NCBI GenBank assembly: GCA_046330225.1
Contig: JAXLTD010000003.1
Span: 1-64,000, forward strand
Origin: CANJIV01 sp046330225
Lineage (GTDB): Bacteria > Actinomycetota > Thermoleophilia > Solirubrobacterales > Solirubrobacteraceae
Length of the DNA: 64,000 nucleotides
Direction of reading: 5' to 3'
Part shown: one piece after another, positions 24,035-31,915 of the stretch
Layout: each line of letters opens with the position of its first letter
Numbering within the stretch: the first letter of the stretch is position 1
The notes under the pieces: model-generated
Told to the model about the DNA's origin: nothing
Database searches by the model: none
The model's input: the letters and a program-made list of their open reading frames with translations, nothing else
Translations under genes and position numbers: made by a program

Positions 24035-25312
24035 GTGATGGCGGACCCCGTGTCCTCCGTCGCCTACGCGCTGCAGGCGGCCCTGGTCCAGCTCGATGGC
24101 GACCTCGCCGGCCTGTTCGGCACGATGGCCATCGTCATCGCGACGATCACGATCGTCGGGGCGGGCTATCACCTGCTCATCGGCCGGTTCCCCGGCGGGG
24201 GCGGCGGCGCCGAGGCGCTTGCCGCCGCTTTCGGCGAGGGCTGGGCGTTCGTGCCGGTTGGCGCCCTGCTCGTTGACTTCACGCTCACGATCGCCGTGAG
24301 CTGCTCGGCGGCCGCCTCGGCGCTCATCGCCGCGTCCCCGTCGCTCGCCCCCGGCCGGGTGCCGCTCGCGCTCGCCCTCGCCGCGATCGTCGCCGCCGGC
24401 TCAGCGGTCGGGCACCGCGGCCGGATCGCCTTCGCCGCCGCGACGCTCGCCTTCGTCGGGCTGGCTGTCGTGGTCGGCGGGAAGGGCCTCGCGGCGGGCT
24501 CGGCCGCGGGCGCGCCGGCGCTGCTCGGCGGCGCCTCGCTCGGCGCGGTCGTGCTTGCGGTCCCGCTCGGCATGGCGCTGGCCACCGGCGTGGAGGCTCC
24601 GGCAAACGCGATCGCCCAGCTCGGGCAGCTCGACGACCGCGGCCGCCGGCGCTTCGGCCAGGGCACGATCTGGATCATGCTGGCGATCGTGGGGACGCTG
24701 TCGCTGGCGCTCGCAGCGGCCGCCGTGCGCCTCGACGTCGGGCTGCCGCCGTCCGACTCGACCCTGCTGGCCGAGATCACGCGCCGCGCGGTGGGCTCCG
24801 GCGTGCTCTTCCAGGCGTTCCAGGCCGCGAGCGCCCTGCTGCTGCTCGCAGCCGCGGCGTCCTCGTACCTCGCCGGCTCCGGCCTGCTGGCGGCCCTCGC
24901 CCGCCACGGCGCCGACCACCAGGGCGGACTGCTGCCCCGGCGGCTGGGGCGCACGAACCAGTGGCTCGTGCCCTGGCGCGGGATCGTCGTCCTGCTCGCA
25001 GCGACGGCCGCGGTGGTGCTCGCCGCGGGCGGGCGCGACCAGGAGATCGTGAACTTCTACGCCGTCGCGGTGTTCGCGAGCTTCCTGGGGGCGCTGGCCG
25101 GCGGGGCCCGGCTGTGGCTGCGCGAGCGCCGGTGGGGCGCCTTCGCGGTGAGCGCCCTCGGGGCGGCCGTCGTCGCGGGCATCCTCGTCCTCAATCTCGG
25201 CCGCCTCGACTCGGTGATCTCGCTGGCGGTCGCCGGCGCGATCTCGCTGGGGCTGTGGGGGCTCTGGGTGGCCCGCGGGCGGCCGGGGGGCGTCTCAGCA
25301 GTCGTTCGGTGA
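24035..25312 (+). CDS. APC-superfamily permease (amino acid transporter-like)
   Basis: 425 residues with 10-12 membrane segments. The N-terminal ADPVSSVAYALQAAL and the following glycine-rich helices fit the amino acid/polyamine/cation permease superfamily. The first start codons in frame are GTG 24035 and ATG 24038, yet the preceding codons still read RAALFIAFAFT, as if part of the first helix. No ATG or GTG precedes them, and a terminator ends at 23992. The true start may be a rare codon (CTG 24011), or the protein is slightly shortened. Substrate unknown. Confidence 0.78.
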   Translation: MMADPVSSVAYALQAALVQLDGDLAGLFGTMAIVIATITIVGAGYHLLIGRFPGGGGGAEALAAAFGEGWAFVPVGALLVDFTLTIAVSCSAAASALIAASPSLAPGRVPLALALAAIVAAGSAVGHRGRIAFAAATLAFVGLAVVVGGKGLAAGSAAGAPALLGGASLGAVVLAVPLGMALATGVEAPANAIAQLGQLDDRGRRRFGQGTIWIMLAIVGTLSLALAAAAVRLDVGLPPSDSTLLAEITRRAVGSGVLFQAFQAASALLLLAAAASSYLAGSGLLAALARHGADHQGGLLPRRLGRTNQWLVPWRGIVVLLAATAAVVLAAGGRDQEIVNFYAVAVFASFLGALAGGARLWLRERRWGAFAVSALGAAVVAGILVLNLGRLDSVISLAVAGAISLGLWGLWVARGRPGGVSAVVR

Positions 25313-25378
25313 GCCGGGCCGTAGTCCCCGGGAGCGAGCCGTCGGGCTCGTGCGGATGTGCGGCGGTCGCCGGGCGCC

Positions 25379-25384
25379 TACGGT
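25379..25384 (+). promoter_or_regulatory. probable -10 element of the DUF4389 gene (leaderless)
   Basis: TACGGT ends exactly 6 nt before the ATG at 25391. It is identical to the hexamer before the TetR gene. Confidence 0.4.
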
Positions 25385-25390
25385 GCGGGC

Positions 25391-26020
25391 ATGCCTACCT
25401 CCGAGTATCCAGTCACCTTCGATGTCGCCTATCCGGACCGGTCGCTCAACCGCCTGACCTCGGCACTGCGGGTGTTCACGGTCATCCCCATCGCGATCGT
25501 GCTCGCCTCGGTCTCGGGCGGAACGTACGAAGCCAGCGGCCAGTCCGGCAGGACGACCGCCGTGGCCGCGGGCGGCCTGCTGTTCCTCGGCCCGCTCCTG
25601 ATGATCCTGTTCCGCGAGAAGTACCCCCGCTGGTGGTTCGACTGGAACCGCGAGCTCCTGCGCTTCGGCGCGCGGGTCGGCGTCTACCTCGCACTGATGG
25701 ACGACCAGTACCCGTCGACCGACGAGCAGCAGTCGGTGGCGCTCGAGCTGCCCTACCCCGACGTTCCCCAGGATCTGAACCGCTGGCTGCCGCTCGTGAA
25801 GTGGTTCCTGGCGATCCCGCACTACGTCGTGCTCGCCTTCCTCTGGCTCGGCGTGATCCTGGCGGTCATCGCCGCCTGGTTCGCGGTGCTGTTCACCGGG
25901 CGCTACCCGCGGCCGCTGTTCGACTACGTCCTCGGAGTCATGCGCTGGCACATGCGGGTCGCCGGCTACGCATTCCTGCTCGTGACCGACCGCTACCCGC
26001 CGTTCCGGCTGGCGGCCTGA
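25391..26020 (+). CDS. DUF4389 membrane protein
   Basis: 209 residues from ATG 25391. Four hydrophobic segments are visible. The family pattern is clear: repeated aromatic motifs REKYPRWWFDWN, GVYLALMDDQYP, LPLVKWFLAIPHYVVL and VTDRYPPFRL. DUF4389 proteins are cytoplasmic-membrane proteins of unknown function found in many actinobacteria. The start is fixed by a -10-like TACGGT 6 nt upstream rather than the longer frame from 25358. It is convergent to the methyltransferase; both stop codons lie in one palindrome. Confidence 0.88.
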   Translation: MPTSEYPVTFDVAYPDRSLNRLTSALRVFTVIPIAIVLASVSGGTYEASGQSGRTTAVAAGGLLFLGPLLMILFREKYPRWWFDWNRELLRFGARVGVYLALMDDQYPSTDEQQSVALELPYPDVPQDLNRWLPLVKWFLAIPHYVVLAFLWLGVILAVIAAWFAVLFTGRYPRPLFDYVLGVMRWHMRVAGYAFLLVTDRYPPFRLAA

Positions 26021-26031
26021 CGCGTCAGGCC
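26014..26031. terminator. perfect 18-bp palindrome holding two stop codons
   Basis: GGCCTGACGCGTCAGGCC. The TGA of the DUF4389 gene (26018-26020) and the TGA of the methyltransferase gene (complement of 26025-26027) are in opposite arms. Probably a minimal two-way terminator. Confidence 0.55.
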
Positions 26032-26702
26032 TGAGGCGCCGACGCCCTGAGGGCGAGCGCCTGCTCGCCGTCGACCTCGCGGCGGGCCTCAGAGACGATC
26101 TCAAACCCGGCTGCGCGCATCGACGCGCGCAGCCGCTCGAGGCGCTCGGGCCGCAGCCCATAGGCGGCCCGGCTCGCCCGCCCGGCGTTCGCGTCGTGGA
26201 GCCGGAGCACCAGCACGAGGTGGCCGCCGGGAACGAGCACGCGCCGGACCTCGCGCAGGCCGGCATCGAGGCTCTCCCAATGGCCAGCGGAGTTGACGGC
26301 GCTCACGCCGTCGAAGCTGTGGTCGGGGAACGGCAGGCGCTCGGCGGGCGCCTGCACGACGACGCAGCCGGTGCCCCGCAGGCGCCGGCGGGCCTGGCGG
26401 ACCATCACCGCCGAGGGGTCGGCGCCGGCGGCCTGGCCGGTTCCCGCGCGGTCGGCGGCGATCCGGACGCCGACGCCCGGGCCGCATCCGATGTCGAGCA
26501 CGCGGCTGCCCGGAACGATCTCGAGGGCGTCCGCCGCCAAGCGGTTGGCCTCGGTATTGCGCCGCGCCATGATGCGCCCGGCAAGCGCGCCGAGGGGGCC
26601 TTCCGGACGGGAGAACTGGCGGAACAGCGGGCGCAGTCCGGCCGGCGGTCGGAGTGGATCGGCGGGCCGGGTGGACGGTGAGGGCGTGGTGCGAGGAGTC
26701 AT
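26025..26702 (-). CDS. class I SAM-dependent methyltransferase
   Basis: 225 residues. The SAM-binding motif I is VLDIGCGPGVGV (about residues 69-80), motif II has GADPSAVMV, and later VNSAGHWESL and VRRVLVPGGHLVLV match UbiE/Methyltransf_11 enzymes. Substrate unknown. It is divergent from a MarR regulator with a 27-bp near-perfect palindrome between them, so it is very likely a target of that regulator. No Shine-Dalgarno sequence is seen; a weak CAAACT ends 6 nt before the ATG, suggesting a leaderless mRNA. Confidence 0.88.
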   Translation of the reverse strand: MTPRTTPSPSTRPADPLRPPAGLRPLFRQFSRPEGPLGALAGRIMARRNTEANRLAADALEIVPGSRVLDIGCGPGVGVRIAADRAGTGQAAGADPSAVMVRQARRRLRGTGCVVVQAPAERLPFPDHSFDGVSAVNSAGHWESLDAGLREVRRVLVPGGHLVLVLRLHDANAGRASRAAYGLRPERLERLRASMRAAGFEIVSEARREVDGEQALALRASAPQA

Positions 26703-26711
26703 GTGGCAAGT

Positions 26712-26738
26712 TTGACAGTCAAATCATTTGATTGTCAA
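26712..26738. promoter_or_regulatory. 27-bp MarR-type operator palindrome
   Basis: Two 13-bp arms around a central C at 26725, with only one mismatch pair (positions 7 and 21). The outer arms read TTGAC/GTCAA and the inner arms TCAAAT/ATTTGA. It is AT-rich in a GC-rich setting and lies in the 64-bp gap between the divergent methyltransferase and MarR genes. It overlaps the likely -35 elements of both. Confidence 0.75.
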
Positions 26739-26760
26739 GCAGTTGGAGGAGGGATATGAT
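26732..26760 (+). promoter_or_regulatory. leaderless sigma-70-type promoter of the MarR gene
   Basis: TTGTCA (26732-26737), 17 bp, TATGAT (26755-26760), then 6 nt to the ATG at 26767. The -35 box is inside the palindrome, so the regulator should repress its own gene. Confidence 0.65.
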
Positions 26761-26766
26761 CGGGCG

Positions 26767-27225
26767 ATGGCCGCACCGTCCGCTGCCGACGTGCGCGACG
26801 CGCTCCATGCCTTCGGCCTCGAGCGCGACCGCCTGACCGCGGCGCTCGCCCAGGCCGGCGGAATCGGCGAGAACGACCTGGCGGCCATCGAGCACCTCGA
26901 GCAGGCTGGCTCGCTCACCCAGACCGAGCTTGGGGACCGGCTGCTCCTGACCCGCGGCTCGGTGACCACGCTCGTCGATCGGCTCGAGCGCGCCGGCTGG
27001 GTGCGGCGCGGACGCCATCCGGAGGACCGCCGGCTCACGGTGCTCACGCTGCGGCCCGACGCCGGGGCTGCCGCGGGCCGACTGGGCGTCGACGGCTACG
27101 AGGAGCAGATCGCGCTGGCCGCCGGCCAGCTCGGGGCCGACGGACGGGCCGCTGCGGTGCGCTTCCTCGAGGCCGCGGCGGCCGCCGCGGCCGAGCACGC
27201 CGACCGGCTCCGTCCGTCCGGCTGA
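26767..27225 (+). CDS. MarR-family transcriptional regulator
   Basis: 152 residues from ATG 26767, chosen because a near-consensus promoter puts transcription start at this codon; the longer frame uses TTG 26728 inside the operator. The winged helix is clear: SLTQTELGDRLLLTRGSVTTLVDRLERAGWVRR, then the wing HPEDRRLTVLTL. Dimerisation helices flank it. It probably represses itself and the divergent methyltransferase through the palindrome at 26712-26738, and is released by a small ligand. GGGGCGA-AC-TCGCCCC follows the stop and may end the transcript. Confidence 0.9.
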   Translation: MAAPSAADVRDALHAFGLERDRLTAALAQAGGIGENDLAAIEHLEQAGSLTQTELGDRLLLTRGSVTTLVDRLERAGWVRRGRHPEDRRLTVLTLRPDAGAAAGRLGVDGYEEQIALAAGQLGADGRAAAVRFLEAAAAAAAEHADRLRPSG

Positions 27226-27240
27226 CCGGCGCGACGCGAA

Positions 27241-27252
27241 GGGGGGCGAACT
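27241..27252 (+). promoter_or_regulatory. GGGGGGCGAACT motif before tadA
   Basis: Identical to 2494-2505 and at the same distance (38 nt from motif start to start codon). See that entry. It overlaps a short hairpin (27243-27258). Confidence 0.5.
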
Positions 27253-27258
27253 CGCCCC
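27243..27258 (+). terminator. short hairpin after the MarR gene
   Basis: GGGGCGA-AC-TCGCCCC, a 7-bp stem with a 2-nt loop, 18 bp after the MarR stop. The loop is tight, so it may act on DNA as a palindromic site instead. Confidence 0.4.
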
Positions 27259-27278
27259 GCCCGGCCCCTCTCCCCGGC

Positions 27279-28481
27279 GTGCCCCTCGCCGCCTCCGCCC
27301 TGGACGACCTCGCCGGCGCGCTGCGTGAGCGGCTGCTGCGCGAGGCCGGGGCGGGGGAGGCGGGCACCGATGCGCTGGACCGGATCCGGGCGCTGGTGGA
27401 CCGCGAGGCGGCCGGGCTGGCCGCCGAGGAGCGCGCCGAGCTCACGCGGCGCGTCGCCGAGCGCGCGTTCGGGCTCGGCCCGCTCGAGCCGCTGCTCGCC
27501 GACCCGGCGGTCGACGAGGTCATGGTCAACGGGCCGCGCGAGGTGTGGGTCGAGCGCCGCGGACGGATCGAGCCCACCGACGTCGCCTTCGCCTCCGAGG
27601 CCGACCTGCGCCACGCGATCGAGCGGATCCTCGCGCCGCTCGGCCGGCGGGTGGACGAGGCCGAGCCGCTCTGCGACGCGCGCCTGCCCGACGGGTCGCG
27701 CGTCAACGTCGTGATCCCGCCGCTGTCGGTGGGCGGCCCGGCGCTGACCATCCGGCGGTTCCGGCGCGGCGGCCTGTCGCCGGACGGCCTCGTCGCTGCG
27801 GGGACGATCGACCCCCCGCTGCTGCGCTTCCTGGCCGCGGCCGTTGCGGCCCGCGGCAACGTGCTCGTGAGCGGCGCGACGGGCTCGGGGAAGACCACGA
27901 CGCTCAACGCCCTCTCGGCGCTCATCCCCGCGGGCGAGCGGATCGTGACGATCGAGGACGCCGCCGAGCTGCGCCTCCAGCAGGCCCACGTCGTGCGCCT
28001 CGAGGCCCGCCCGGCCAGCCTCGAGGGCCGCGGCGAGGTGACGATCCGCGCGCTCGTGCGCAACGCGCTGCGGATGCGCCCCGACCGGATCATCGTCGGC
28101 GAGGTCCGCGGCGCGGAGGCGCTCGACATGCTCTCGGCGATGAGCACCGGCCACGACGGGTCGCTCTCGACCGTGCACGCCGGCTCGCCCGAGGAGGCGC
28201 TGCGGCGGCTCGAGACGCTGGCCTTGATGGCCGGAGTGGGGCTGCCGCACGACGCCGTGCGCGAGCTCGTGGCCGGCGCCGTCGATTTCATCGTGCACCA
28301 GGCGCGCGGCCGCGACGGGCGCCGCCGGGTCGTGGCCGTGAGCGAAGTGGTCCGCGCCGCCGGGGGGCCGGCCACGCGCGAGCTCTCCCGGCGGGCGGAC
28401 CGCGGGCCGCGGTGGCGCGCTCCGGCGCCCGGCGGCCCCGCGGCCCGCGTGGCTGCCGAGGCGGGGTGGCCTGCGCCGTGA
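27279..28481 (+). CDS. tadA: Tad pilus secretion ATPase (TadA/CpaF)
   Basis: 400 residues from GTG 27279. Type II/IV secretion ATPase with Walker A SGATGSGKTTT, Asp box IVTIEDAAELRL, Walker B RIIVGEVRG and the His box ST(V)HAGS. The N-terminal part (FGLGPLEPLLADPAVDEVMVNG) is the usual CpaF-type domain. It powers assembly, and perhaps retraction, of Flp pili. Its stop overlaps tadB (GTGA). The C-terminus has an extra Arg/Pro-rich tail of about 40 residues. Confidence 0.93.
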   Translation: MPLAASALDDLAGALRERLLREAGAGEAGTDALDRIRALVDREAAGLAAEERAELTRRVAERAFGLGPLEPLLADPAVDEVMVNGPREVWVERRGRIEPTDVAFASEADLRHAIERILAPLGRRVDEAEPLCDARLPDGSRVNVVIPPLSVGGPALTIRRFRRGGLSPDGLVAAGTIDPPLLRFLAAAVAARGNVLVSGATGSGKTTTLNALSALIPAGERIVTIEDAAELRLQQAHVVRLEARPASLEGRGEVTIRALVRNALRMRPDRIIVGEVRGAEALDMLSAMSTGHDGSLSTVHAGSPEEALRRLETLALMAGVGLPHDAVRELVAGAVDFIVHQARGRDGRRRVVAVSEVVRAAGGPATRELSRRADRGPRWRAPAPGGPAARVAAEAGWPAP

Positions 28482-29332
28482 CCGCCGCGCCCGGGCTGGC
28501 CGCCGCCGGGGCGATCTGCGGCGTGCTGGCCGCCTGGAACGCCATCGCGGCCGCGGAGGCCTCCCGCCTGAGCGCCGCCGCGGCCCGCCTGGCGGCGCCG
28601 CTGGCGCGGGCGGGCAGCGAGGGCCGCGAGCCCTCCGCGCCCGAGCGGCGGCGCCTGGGCCTCGTGGCCGCCGGAGGCCTCGGGGCGGCCGGCTGGCTGC
28701 TGGCGGGCCCGGGCCTCGGCCTCGTCCTGGCCGTGTCGGCGCCGTGGGCGGTCCTCGCCGTGGCGCGGGCCCGGCGCGGGCGCTACCGGGACGAGCTCCA
28801 GCGCGGCGCCGCAGCCGTCGCGCGGGCGCTGGCCGACGCGCTGGCCGGCGGCGCGGCGCTGCGCGGGGCGGTCACGGCGGCAGCGGCGGGGGGCGGCATT
28901 CCGGGACCCGCCGGCCGCGAGCTGCGGGTCGCCGCCGGCGAGCTTGCCGTCGGGGTGCCGACCGACGCGGCGCTCGACCGGCTGCGCCGGCGGGCCGGCG
29001 GCGGCGCCTACGACACGATCGTGGCCGCCGCGCTCCTTCAGCGCGATGCCGGCGGCGACCTGGCCGGCCTGCTGCGCGGCGTGGCGGAGTCCTTGGAAGA
29101 TGCTGGCCGCCTGGAAGGGGACGCCCGGGCCGCCACGGCCCAGGCGCGCTTCACCGGCCTGCTCGTCGGAGTGCTGCCGCTCGCGGCCGCCGTCCTGGCC
29201 GAGCTGGCGAGCCCGGGCTACCTCGCCGGGCTCGTGTCGTCCCCGATCAGCCTGTGGCTGGCGCTGTGCGCGGCGGGCCTGCAGTGCCTGGCCCTCGTGG
29301 CCATCCGTCGCCTGGGGCGGCCGCCCCGATGA
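28478..29332 (+). CDS. tadB: Tad pilus membrane protein TadB
   Basis: 284 residues from GTG 28478. A type II secretion F (GspF-like) domain is in the C-terminal half, with DELQRGAAAVARALADALAGGAALRGAV and TIVAAALLQRDAGGDLAGLLRGVAE. Hydrophobic segments lie at about residues 5-25, 60-90 and 235-280. It forms the inner-membrane platform with TadC. Coupled to tadA; 10 bp before tadC. Confidence 0.87.
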   Translation: MTAAPGLAAAGAICGVLAAWNAIAAAEASRLSAAAARLAAPLARAGSEGREPSAPERRRLGLVAAGGLGAAGWLLAGPGLGLVLAVSAPWAVLAVARARRGRYRDELQRGAAAVARALADALAGGAALRGAVTAAAAGGGIPGPAGRELRVAAGELAVGVPTDAALDRLRRRAGGGAYDTIVAAALLQRDAGGDLAGLLRGVAESLEDAGRLEGDARAATAQARFTGLLVGVLPLAAAVLAELASPGYLAGLVSSPISLWLALCAAGLQCLALVAIRRLGRPPR

Positions 29333-29342
29333 GGCCGCCCGG

Positions 29343-30209
29343 ATGGTGAGCCTGGGGGTGCTGGCGGCCGCGGGCGCCGGAGCCGCGGCGGGCGCCGCGG
29401 CGCTCGACATCTCGCGCCTGGCCGCGGAGCGCGCGGCGGCGCGGCGGGCGGGCGGGCCGCCGCACCGGGATGGCCCGCGGCGTCTCGTGGCGCTCCTGGC
29501 CCGGGTGGGCCGGCGGGCGGGCCTCCCGGCGGCGGCGCCCGCGGGGCTTGCGGCCCGCCTGGAGGCCGCCGGCGCGCCGTTGGGGCTCGGGGTGGCCGAC
29601 CTGCTCGCCGTCAAAGCTGGCGCCGCCGCGGTCGCCCTCGGCGTTGGCGTGCCGCTGGCGGCGGCGCTGCCGGGCCGGCTTCCGGTGCCGGCGGCGCTCG
29701 CGGCCCCGCTCGCGGGCTTCTTCGGCCCGGACCTGTGGCTGGCACGCCGCCTGCGCCGGCGCGCCCGGGCGATGGAGCTCGAGCTGCCCGACCTCCTCGA
29801 CCTGCTGCGCGTGGCCGTGGGGGCCGGGCTCGCCGTCCCGCGGGCGCTGCACGAGGTCGGCTGGCGGCATGGCGGCCTGCTGGCCGCCGAGTGGCGGCGG
29901 GCCGCGGCGCGGATCGCGCTCGGGGTTCCGCAGGCCGAGGCGCTGGCCGAGCTCGGGCGCCGCTGCCCGGGGGCGGGAATGGCGGCGCTCATCGCTGCGC
30001 TCGGCCGAGCCGAGCGCCACGGGGCCCCGCTCGGGCCGACCCTGTCCGCCCAGGCCCGCGAGGCGCGGGCCGCGCGGGCCCAGCGGGTGCGCGAGCACGC
30101 GGCGCGCGCCGCGCCGAAGATGCAGCTCGTGGTCGCGCTCCTGCTCGTCCCTTCCGTCCTGCTGCTCGTCGGGGCGGCGCTGGTCGGGCCGCTCGCCGGC
30201 GTGCGGTAG
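29343..30209 (+). CDS. tadC: Tad pilus membrane protein TadC
   Basis: 288 residues from ATG 29343. The GspF-like domain has ELELPDLLDLLRVAVGAGLAVPRALHEVG and AALIAALGRAERHGAPLGPTLSAQAREAR, ending in a hydrophobic segment (LVVALLLVPSVLLLVGAAL). This is the second platform protein of the Tad machine. The upstream frame is shadow. A strong hairpin follows, so the operon here is tadABC only. Pilin, TadZ/CpaE and secretin-like genes are elsewhere; cpaB is at 3997. Confidence 0.87.
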   Translation: MVSLGVLAAAGAGAAAGAAALDISRLAAERAAARRAGGPPHRDGPRRLVALLARVGRRAGLPAAAPAGLAARLEAAGAPLGLGVADLLAVKAGAAAVALGVGVPLAAALPGRLPVPAALAAPLAGFFGPDLWLARRLRRRARAMELELPDLLDLLRVAVGAGLAVPRALHEVGWRHGGLLAAEWRRAAARIALGVPQAEALAELGRRCPGAGMAALIAALGRAERHGAPLGPTLSAQAREARAARAQRVREHAARAAPKMQLVVALLLVPSVLLLVGAALVGPLAGVR

Positions 30210-30232
30210 GTGCGCCGGCTGCGCTGGCCGGC

Positions 30233-30276
30233 CCGGCGGGCGGGGTCCGGGCGCTCGCCCGCTCCCCGCCCGCCGG
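30233..30276. terminator. strong nested hairpin between tadC and a convergent gene
   Basis: Arms of 13 bp, 30233-30245 and 30264-30276, enclose a second small hairpin GGGCG-CT-CGCCC. It ends the tad operon and may also serve the convergent lipoprotein gene. Confidence 0.75.
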
Positions 30277-30280
30277 AGGC

Positions 30281-31873
30281 CTACTGCTGCGTGAGCTGCA
30301 GGACCATGAGCGCGGTGGCCGTCGCGCCCGCCCCGGCCTTGCCACCGAACGCCAGCGTGGAGAGCTGGCTGAGCACCTGCTGAGCCTGCGAGGCGGCAAG
30401 CCCGCCGCTGCGCGACTCGACGAGCTTGAGGATCGGCTGGAAGGCCACGAACAGGGACACCGGCGCCCCCTGCAGCGACTGGGCCGCGGTCTTGAAGTCG
30501 GCGTTGTCGCCGAGCGTCCCATTCGGGGCGAGCGCCGTGTTCACATCGGCGGCGTCCCCGTAGACGACGACCCACTGGTCGCCGCGCAGGACCACCGAGA
30601 TCGGCTTCGGCAGCTGCGCCGTCGCGATCTGGAAGCCGCCGGGGATCGTCCGGACCTTCGTGGTCCCGCCGGACGCCGCCGAGCGGGCGACGACCTGCTT
30701 GAGCCGGGCGACGAACCTGGCTGCCGCGGCCGTGTCGGGCGCCTTGACCACGACGCCGACGCTGAGGTCGGCCATCGAGGTCCCGCGGGCGAAGATCGCC
30801 GCGTCGCCGGACGCCGGAATGATGTCGCGCGAGACGCTGATGCCGGTCTGCTGCTCGAGCTGGCGCTCGATGGCGGCGATCTGCTGGCTCTGGGCGCTCC
30901 CGGAGGCCTCGGCCTGCTTGAGCGACTGGTCGATGCGGGTGCCGAGCTTCGGGATGCCGATCGCCGCCCACGCGTCCCCGGGCAGGCTGGGGAGGACGGT
31001 GCTCTCGCTGTCGGCGGCGGCGCCCGCAGCCGCGGGGCCGGCGAGCTCGAGCGTCAGCGAGTCCGGCGTTGCGCTCAGGGACCCGGTCACCGGCTTGTTG
31101 CCGACCTGCTGAAGGAGCTGCTGGAACTGCGCGCCCTGGCCGGCGAACTGCCCGCCGGTGGAGAGCTGCGTGATGAGCGACTTCGGGTCGACGAAGATCG
31201 AGCCGAGCTTGTCGGCGCTGTTCGCTGCCGGGCTGCCCTTGTAGTCCGCGTCGTCGGCGAGGGAGTCGCCCTTCTCGGCGTCGACGGCCTGCTTGAACGA
31301 GGCGAGATCGCTGCTGATGACGAGGTAGTCGCCCACGACGCCCGCGGCGCCGCCGGAGCCCGTCGCGTAGTAGTCGACGTCGTTGTAGGTCGACTGCTTC
31401 GCCTTCCCCTTCTCGGCGACGTTCTTCAGCGTGTCCTTCGCCTTGTCCGTGTCGCTCACCGCGGCGACGAAGGCGCCCTCGCCCGAGGACGACGAAACGC
31501 CGGTGGACGGGCGCAGGGTGTTGACGAAGAAGGCGACCCGGTCGCCCAGCCACGGCTTGATGTCCTTCTCGTAGCTGAACTCCTTGTCGCTGCTGGAGGC
31601 CGACTCCGTGATCCGGTCCTGGATCGCCTTGCCCGGGTTGTCGACCCCGATGAGCCGCTTGGAGAGCGCGTCGACGGCGGCCTTCTGGCTGCCTTGCGGC
31701 TTGATGGACGCCTCGAGGTAGACCGGGGCAGTGGCCGGGACGGCACCGGCGGGGTCGGCCCCGCCGTCTCCGCCGCCGCCGCTGCCGCCGCAGGCGGCGA
31801 AGGCCAGGGCGAGCATGGCGGCGACCGCCGCGACGATGAGCTTGACCGGGCGAAGGGAACGGCTGGCAGTCAC
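30281..31873 (-). CDS. DUF3352-type lipoprotein, 530 aa
   Basis: GTG 31873 has GGAGG about 5 nt upstream. The signal peptide ends with lipobox LAFAAC followed by a glycine-rich linker, so it is an exported lipoprotein. The body is a long mixed alpha/beta domain with the features of DUF3352 proteins: PATAPVYLEASIKPQG, KPWLGDRVAFFV, and repeated VGDYLVISSD-like strands. Function unknown. A -10-like TAGGAT (31918-31913) overlaps the stop codon of the upstream paralogue, giving a leader of about 30 nt. It may also be read through from that gene. Confidence 0.85.
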   Translation of the reverse strand: MTASRSLRPVKLIVAAVAAMLALAFAACGGSGGGGDGGADPAGAVPATAPVYLEASIKPQGSQKAAVDALSKRLIGVDNPGKAIQDRITESASSSDKEFSYEKDIKPWLGDRVAFFVNTLRPSTGVSSSSGEGAFVAAVSDTDKAKDTLKNVAEKGKAKQSTYNDVDYYATGSGGAAGVVGDYLVISSDLASFKQAVDAEKGDSLADDADYKGSPAANSADKLGSIFVDPKSLITQLSTGGQFAGQGAQFQQLLQQVGNKPVTGSLSATPDSLTLELAGPAAAGAAADSESTVLPSLPGDAWAAIGIPKLGTRIDQSLKQAEASGSAQSQQIAAIERQLEQQTGISVSRDIIPASGDAAIFARGTSMADLSVGVVVKAPDTAAAARFVARLKQVVARSAASGGTTKVRTIPGGFQIATAQLPKPISVVLRGDQWVVVYGDAADVNTALAPNGTLGDNADFKTAAQSLQGAPVSLFVAFQPILKLVESRSGGLAASQAQQVLSQLSTLAFGGKAGAGATATALMVLQLTQQ

Positions 31874-31915
31874 TGAGTCCTCCAGGGGCGGGAGCGAGGT
31901 CCGGAGGCGAGCATC

